From JBOGED01 sp050743625 (GTDB taxonomy: Bacteria > Actinomycetota > Nitriliruptoria > Euzebyales > Egibacteraceae), in the NCBI GenBank assembly GCA_050743625.1, contig JBOGED010000314.1:1-16887 (forward strand): a stretch of DNA of 16,887 nt, given 5' to 3'. Within the stretch, counting starts at the first letter, position 1, and the number at the start of each line of letters is the position of its first letter. Below the pieces are notes generated by a model, which was given only the letters and a program-made list of their open reading frames with translations, was not told the DNA's origin and searched no databases. This document shows positions 13,430 to 16,887 of this stretch, in pieces. The position numbers and the translations under genes were made by a program.

Positions 13430-14167
13430 TCAGGTTCGGTTCGCCGTGTGCCTGACCGCTTTGGTAGCTCGCAAGAGGTGCGGGACGACGCCTTCGGTGA
13501 TCACCGCGAGGGTGAATCGCTCATGGCAATCGGTGGCCGAGAGCGAGGCGAGCGTTCGGCCACGCTCGTCAGTTACCGGAACGGCGACCTCGACCGAGTC
13601 AGGAACGTAAGGATCCGCGAGCGCGAGGTAAAGGGACTGCGCCCAATCGTTTCGTTGCTCAATGGTCACCGAGGCATCCGTTGCCTGTTTCCATACGTCA
13701 AGGTCGGCTCGTGCGAGAAGGACGCGTCCCGCGGCGGTGTCGAGCGCGGGATGGACGCGGTGTGAGATCCGGTGAATTCCCTTCGTGTGCGCTCCGTCGA
13801 TACGGTCGACATACACGACTGAGTCGCCGGAGAGCAGCGCCACTTGGATGGTCGCCCCAGTGGTATTGCGCAGTTGAACGAGGTAAGGGGACAATGCCTG
13901 GACGACGGGCTGCCGCATGAGGTAGTGCTGAGACAAACGAATGAACTCAGGGCCCAGGCTGTAAAGGGGAGAGTCGGGATCTTTGGTGACAAGGCCGCTC
14001 ACTGTGAGGGAACGCAGAAGGCGATAGACGGTCTGCAACGTAAGGTCTGCTCGCTTCGCAAGCTCGCTTAATTGCTGATCAGCTGGTCCTACTCTGAGCA
14101 GCTCGACCAGGCGAAGGGCGCTAGGAACCGTGCCGAGCCTGTCGGGGTTGGCGACATCGCTTTCCAT
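13430..14167 (-). CDS. IclR-family transcriptional regulator
   Basis: The 245-aa dimeric DNA-binding regulator has a winged HTH at about 12-65 (PSALRLVELLRV, then LSELAKRADLTLQTVYRLLRSLTVSGLV) and an effector-binding domain from about 80 (VVQALSPYLVQLRNTTGATIQVALL, then VYVDRIDG, HPALDTAAGRVLLA). The ATG at 14167 is chosen because the protein length then fits the family, and because a consensus -35 TTGACA (14232-14227) lies inside the N-terminal extension that a GTG start at 14248 would add. The alternative GTG sits just after TATAC and could be leaderless. It converges on the cupredoxin gene with a 16-nt gap. No adjacent catabolic target is obvious. Confidence 0.85.
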   Translation of the reverse strand: MESDVANPDRLGTVPSALRLVELLRVGPADQQLSELAKRADLTLQTVYRLLRSLTVSGLVTKDPDSPLYSLGPEFIRLSQHYLMRQPVVQALSPYLVQLRNTTGATIQVALLSGDSVVYVDRIDGAHTKGIHRISHRVHPALDTAAGRVLLARADLDVWKQATDASVTIEQRNDWAQSLYLALADPYVPDSVEVAVPVTDERGRTLASLSATDCHERFTLAVITEGVVPHLLRATKAVRHTANRT

Positions 14168-14221
14168 ATCCCCGGTACCGTATCGCCGGGCCGCCTCAAA
14201 GGCCACCCTGCGAAGTAGCGG

Positions 14222-14235
14222 AATTATGTCAATAT
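14222..14235 (-). promoter_or_regulatory. Consensus -35 box upstream of the IclR gene
   Basis: ATATTGACATAATT on the minus strand contains a perfect TTGACA. The -10 16-17 bp downstream (CAGGGT) is poor, so this may need an activator. Its position supports the shorter IclR start. Confidence 0.35.
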
Positions 14236-14273
14236 TCGCCCAGGCCACGCGTATAGGTTAACCAGTGCAGAAG

Positions 14274-14510
14274 TTACGAGGCGCGCAGTCGCTCAGCCGC
14301 GAGTACCGCGGCTAGTTCTCTCTCGTCGTGCTCCAGAGCCATGACGACCGCATCGGGCAGCATGGCGGCCCGCAACTCGGCTTCGACCTCCTCGTCGGAC
14401 AGCACCGTGAGAGCGGCGCGGACCAGTGCCGTGGCGGTTTGGGGACCCGCCAACTGGTTGGCGGCCCTTGCCGCGTGGGCGAGTGCCCCGGCAACCGTTC
14501 GGGCGTCCAT
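14274..14510 (-). CDS. Small alpha-helical protein of unknown function (78 aa)
   Basis: The product begins MDARTVAGALAHAARAANQL and is Ala/Glu-rich and predicted fully helical, with VLSDEEVEAELRAAMLPDAV in the middle. No family is recognised. The ATG overlaps the stop of the preceding 19-codon ORF (TGATG), and it has no Shine-Dalgarno of its own except that of the short ORF, so translation should be coupled. An in-frame GTG lies directly before the ATG. The frame stays open to 14762, but the upstream extension runs across the intergenic promoter region and is rejected. It is divergent from the XRE regulator, a position where such regulators often keep a small partner gene. Confidence 0.55.
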   Translation of the reverse strand: MDARTVAGALAHAARAANQLAGPQTATALVRAALTVLSDEEVEAELRAAMLPDAVVMALEHDERELAAVLAAERLRAS

Positions 14511-14569
14511 CACCGCGGGGGGAGGCCGTAGAACGGCCCCAACCGGAAGGCCAGGGGGCGCACCTTCAT
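14510..14569 (-). CDS. 19-aa coupled short ORF (leader or microprotein)
   Basis: ATG at 14569 with a strong AGGAG 6 nt upstream encodes MKVRPLAFRLGPFYGLPPR and stops at TGATG, overlapping the start of the 78-aa gene. The strong ribosome site belongs to this ORF and not to the larger one, which suggests real translation. It may only feed ribosomes to the next gene, may be a small peptide product, or may be the original N-terminus separated by a frame change. Function is unknown. Confidence 0.45.
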   Translation of the reverse strand: MKVRPLAFRLGPFYGLPPR

Positions 14570-14630
14570 GCCTTGCTCCTCTCGCGCCATTACGCTTCGT
14601 TAACTTCCGCTTACTAGCTGGCGTAAGCCG

Positions 14631-14688
14631 CGCACGTGCGTTATCGTAATCACGGTAGGCTGCGAATGCAAGCGCAGGTGCACGTGCA
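14631..14688. promoter_or_regulatory. Divergent promoter region with two CACGTG palindromes
   Basis: Between the small-ORF pair and the XRE gene lie CGCACGTGCG (14631-14640) and TGCACGTGCA (14679-14688), both GCACGTGC-centred. A possible -10 TAGGCT (14656-14661) faces the XRE gene, and its -35 position falls on the first palindrome. GCTTAC/GTAAGC arms (about 14609-14628) form a further dyad. Autoregulation by the XRE protein is plausible but not shown. Confidence 0.4.
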
Positions 14689-14748
14689 TATGGACTGTGC
14701 CCGGAGGTGGCCCGGACCGGGAGCCCGAATTGCCGCGAAGGGAGGGAT

Positions 14749-15615
14749 ATGGACGCTGACAAGCCAGGAGGTGGCCCTACCGTTCTTCGTATCCTTCTCG
14801 GCGCTCAGCTTCGGCGGCTCCGTGAGGCAATGGGTCTCACCCGTGAGGCGGCCGGGTACACGATCCGTGCCTCCGAGTCCAAGATGAGCCGTTTAGAGCT
14901 CGGTCGCGTCAGCTTCAAAGAGCGCGACGTGGCCGATCTCCTCATCCTCTATGGCGTCACGGACGCCGACGAGCGGGATTCGTTGTTGTCCCTGGCCCGG
15001 CAAGCCAACGAGCCGGGTTGGTGGCATCGCTACAGCGACCTCCTGCCGAGCTGGTTCCAGGCATACGTGGGCCTAGAGGAGGCGGCATCCCGCATCCGCA
15101 CCTACGAAGTGCAGCTCGTCCCTGGTCTGCTCCAGACCGAGGAATATGCCCGCGCTGTCACAGCCCAGGGCCTAGAGACGAAATCGCCTGAAGAGGTCGA
15201 CCGATGGGTCAGCTTGCGCATGCGGCGCCAACGGCTACTGACTCGGGCGGGTGCTCCAAGGCTGTGGGCTGTGGTGGACGAGGCTGCCTTACGGCGCCCG
15301 ATCGGTGGCCGCGACGTGATGCGCGGTCAACTCGAGCACCTGATCGCCGTGACAAAGATGCCGAATGTCACGCTCCAGCTGATGCCCTTCCATTCTGGCG
15401 GGCACCCGGCGGAGGGTGGGGCGTTCGTCATCTTCCGGTTCGCCGAACCGGACCTACCCGACGTCGTCTACCTCGAGCAGCTCGCGAGCGCGTTGTACCT
15501 GGACAAGCGAGACGACGTGGACCGGTACGCCGAAGTCATGGACCGCCTATCCATCCAGGCTGAAAGTCCGGATAAATCCGCCGAAATCATCGAGAAGATC
15601 CTCACGGAGGCGTAG
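14749..15615 (+). CDS. XRE-family regulator with DUF5753 (Scr1/WhiJ-like)
   Basis: The 288-aa protein has an N-terminal Cro/CI-type HTH at about 14-70 (LGAQLRRLREAMGLTREAAGYTIRASESKMSRLELGRV) and a DUF5753 domain at about 97-280 (WFQAYVGLEEAASRIRTYEVQLVPGLLQTEEYARAV, then VYLEQLASALYLD). Such regulators, next to a DUF397 gene, control development or secondary metabolism in actinomycetes and recur in many copies. AAGGGAGGG precedes the ATG at 14749; the upstream start at 14707 lacks this. The DUF397 gene begins on the base after its stop codon, so the two are translated together. Confidence 0.93.
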   Translation: MDADKPGGGPTVLRILLGAQLRRLREAMGLTREAAGYTIRASESKMSRLELGRVSFKERDVADLLILYGVTDADERDSLLSLARQANEPGWWHRYSDLLPSWFQAYVGLEEAASRIRTYEVQLVPGLLQTEEYARAVTAQGLETKSPEEVDRWVSLRMRRQRLLTRAGAPRLWAVVDEAALRRPIGGRDVMRGQLEHLIAVTKMPNVTLQLMPFHSGGHPAEGGAFVIFRFAEPDLPDVVYLEQLASALYLDKRDDVDRYAEVMDRLSIQAESPDKSAEIIEKILTEA

Positions 15616-15849
15616 ATGAACCAGGCATACAATGGCATATCCGCCGCAGCGTTGTCCCAAGCCAAGTGGCAGAAGAGTCGATTGAGCAAGTCGAACGGCA
15701 ACTGCGTGGAGATGGCGACATTGCCGACAGGACAAGTCGCCGTCCGCAACTCTCGGCACCCGGCAGGGCCCGCGCTAATCTACACACGGGCCGAGATCGC
15801 GGCGCTCATTCAAGGAGCCAAGGACGGCGACTTCGACAACCTGGTCTGA
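15616..15849 (+). CDS. DUF397 protein
   Basis: The 77-aa small protein has the DUF397 pattern: W-Q-K-S-R-L-S-K-S-N-G-N-C-V-E, then LPTGQVAVRNSRHPAGPALIYT and a final helix ending in GDFDNLV. Members act as partners (often antagonists) of the neighbouring XRE/DUF5753 regulator, as in the whiJ and abaA-type loci. The start codon abuts the regulator's TAG, with GGAGG inside the regulator's last codons. The usual W(R/K)KSSYS opening is WQKSRLS here. A hairpin follows the stop. Confidence 0.92.
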   Translation: MNQAYNGISAAALSQAKWQKSRLSKSNGNCVEMATLPTGQVAVRNSRHPAGPALIYTRAEIAALIQGAKDGDFDNLV

Positions 15850-15866
15850 CACGTAGGTAGCCGAAC

Positions 15867-15909
15867 TGCCATAGGCCCACCTGGCCCTTAACCTTGTGGG
15901 CCTATGGCA
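15867..15909 (+). terminator. 14-bp hairpin after the XRE-DUF397 pair
   Basis: Arms TGCCATAGGCCCAC (15867-15880) and its exact complement (15896-15909) flank a 15-nt loop, 17 nt after the DUF397 stop. There is no U-tract. The right arm contains the ATG at 15904, the longest possible start of the next gene, which is why the later GTG is preferred. Confidence 0.7.
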
Positions 15910-15951
15910 CTGTACGAAGTCCTCAACTGCGCCGCAAGGAGGAGACGGGGA

Positions 15952-16764
15952 GTGACGGAAGAACGTCTGGCTCCAGCCGGCATCGACGTACGCACACCTC
16001 ACGCCGCACGGGTGTATGACTATGCTCTCGGCGGGAAGGACAACTTCGCCTCGGACCGGGGCCTGGTCGATAAGCTCCGCGGCCTCATCCCGGCCGCACC
16101 ACTCGTCGCGCGGGAAAACCGGGCGTTCTTAAGTCGTGCCGTCCACTATCTGGCCGCCGAGGCGGGCATACGGCAGTTCCTCGACGTCGGGAGTGGCCTC
16201 CCCACCCAGGGCAACGTGCACGAGATTGCACAAAAGGTCGCTCCGGACACGCGCATCGTCTACGTCGACTATGACCCAGTCGTGCTCGTCCACGGCCGGG
16301 CGCTGCTGTCCGGTGCCGAGAACGCGACGATTATTCAAGGGGATGTGCGTCAGCCGGGTGCGATCCTTGAGCATCCCGCCGTAGCGAAGCTGATCGACTT
16401 TGACGAACCGCTGGCGCTCCTGTTCGTCGGGCTGTTCCACCTCGTGGCCGATGACGACGATCCCGCGGGGCTTGTGGCGCACTTCAGGGAGGTACTGGCG
16501 CCAGGCAGCCACTTGGCGCTCTGCCATATCACCGGGGACTATCAATCCTCAGAGGCCGTGGCCCAGTGGGTAAACGTGTTCGGAAGCATGGCGGAGCCCA
16601 TGGTCCCGCGGCCCTTCGATCAGGTCAAAGCGCTGTTCGAGGGTTTCGACCTCGTCGACCCCGGCCTCGTCAAGGCGTCCGAGTGGCGACCTCACCTCCC
16701 AGGCGCGGTGGGACCGGCCCCTAAGTCGAGGTGGCTCCTCGCTGGCGTCGGCCGCAAGACCTAG
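15952..16764 (+). CDS. SAM-dependent methyltransferase, DUF574 family
   Basis: The 270-aa Rossmann-fold protein (DUF574, S-adenosyl methyltransferase family) is common beside XRE/DUF397 genes in actinomycetes. Family signatures are HAARVYDYALGGKDNFASDR (17-36), the SAM-binding region FLDVGSGLPTQGNVHE (77-91), VYVDYDPVV with the acidic ribose-site residue (103-111), and IIQGDVRQP (127-135). The methyl acceptor is unknown for the family. The GTG at 15952 has AGGAGG 9 nt upstream and gives a normal family start; the longer ATG at 15904 lies in a hairpin. The hairpin suggests its own transcription or read-through. Confidence 0.9.
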   Translation: MTEERLAPAGIDVRTPHAARVYDYALGGKDNFASDRGLVDKLRGLIPAAPLVARENRAFLSRAVHYLAAEAGIRQFLDVGSGLPTQGNVHEIAQKVAPDTRIVYVDYDPVVLVHGRALLSGAENATIIQGDVRQPGAILEHPAVAKLIDFDEPLALLFVGLFHLVADDDDPAGLVAHFREVLAPGSHLALCHITGDYQSSEAVAQWVNVFGSMAEPMVPRPFDQVKALFEGFDLVDPGLVKASEWRPHLPGAVGPAPKSRWLLAGVGRKT

Positions 16765-16830
16765 GCGGACGTTCGGGGACTGCCCAACCTGTATCCACCC
16801 GCCGCCACAGGTCATATACGCAGCTGGGAT

Positions 16831-16887
16831 GCTTTCCTCCGTATAAGCAGGATTGTTGCGTCCTCCGCCCGGCGCGCTGGTTTTGAC
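16831..16887 (+). repeat. 57-nt regulatory repeat, copy B, cut by the window end
   Basis: This block matches the minus strand of 4987-5043 at 51 of 57 positions with no gaps. Its palindrome is degenerate (TTCCTCCG-TATA-AGCAGGA), but TTGTTGCG, the CCTCCG spacer and GCGCTGGTTTTGAC are kept. The window ends inside the repeat. The stretch 16765-16830 before it holds nothing recognisable. Confidence 0.8.

Noticed and set aside
16672..16690. Single CGTCAAG near the end of the methyltransferase
   Set aside because: It is only one heptamer, within coding sequence, so it does not qualify as a SARP-type site; a similar single copy lies in the IclR gene near 13698.
1..16887. CRISPR arrays, tRNA/rRNA genes, insertion sequences
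   Set aside because: No spaced repeats, cloverleaf-like sequences or transposase motifs were seen on either strand; only the dispersed palindromes and the 57-nt inverted pair were found.

Overview
The window is high-GC DNA that looks like a mycelial actinomycete. The clearest evidence is the trio of an XRE/DUF5753 regulator, a DUF397 protein and a DUF574-type SAM methyltransferase, a set typical of Streptomyces-like and Pseudonocardia-like genera. A GH65/beta-phosphoglucomutase pair of the Mycobacterium Rv3400-Rv3401 kind, a CYP107-like P450 and actinobacterial lipoproteins fit this. Genus cannot be decided. No tRNA, rRNA, CRISPR array or transposase was seen.

Layout. Positions 1-260 hold a perfect 26-bp palindrome at the very edge, the N-terminus of an apparently truncated NAD(P)-binding protein on the minus strand, and a MerR-type promoter with a 19-bp spacer driving it. 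A secreted cutinase follows on the plus strand (267-1040). From 8108 down to 1049 nearly everything is on the minus strand: a small membrane protein, a P450, a broken cupin gene, an amino-acid-type substrate-binding lipoprotein, an ABC permease, a HAD phosphatase/mutase and a GH65 disaccharide phosphorylase. From 8284 to 13413 the plus strand carries a cupredoxin-like lipoprotein, a SpoIIE phosphatase/RsbW-like kinase fusion, two STAS proteins, an unrecognised protein and a frameshifted tandem-cupredoxin lipoprotein. An IclR regulator (minus), a coupled pair of tiny ORFs (minus) and the XRE/DUF397/methyltransferase set (plus) finish the window.

How the parts work together. GH65 plus HAD is a phosphorolytic route from an alpha-glucosidic disaccharide to glucose 6-phosphate. 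The phosphatase/kinase fusion with two STAS antagonists forms a compact partner-switching module without a local sigma factor, bracketed by two copper-protein-like lipoproteins.

The most unusual signals are regulatory. (1) A palindrome family, TTCCTYCG-N4-CGRAGGA followed by TTGCG, occurs at 1-26, 4953-4984, 5019-5043 and, degenerate, 16831-16855. Two copies sit 62 bp apart (centre to centre) around the permease start, and a 57-nt block is repeated in inverted orientation 11.8 kb away, exactly at the window end. (2) Heptamer pairs CGTCAAG-N4-CGTCAAG, of the kind bound by SARP/OmpR-type activators, precede the P450 and the tandem-cupredoxin gene. (3) A GTAAC-N6-GGRAC box precedes the other lipoprotein and the phosphatase.
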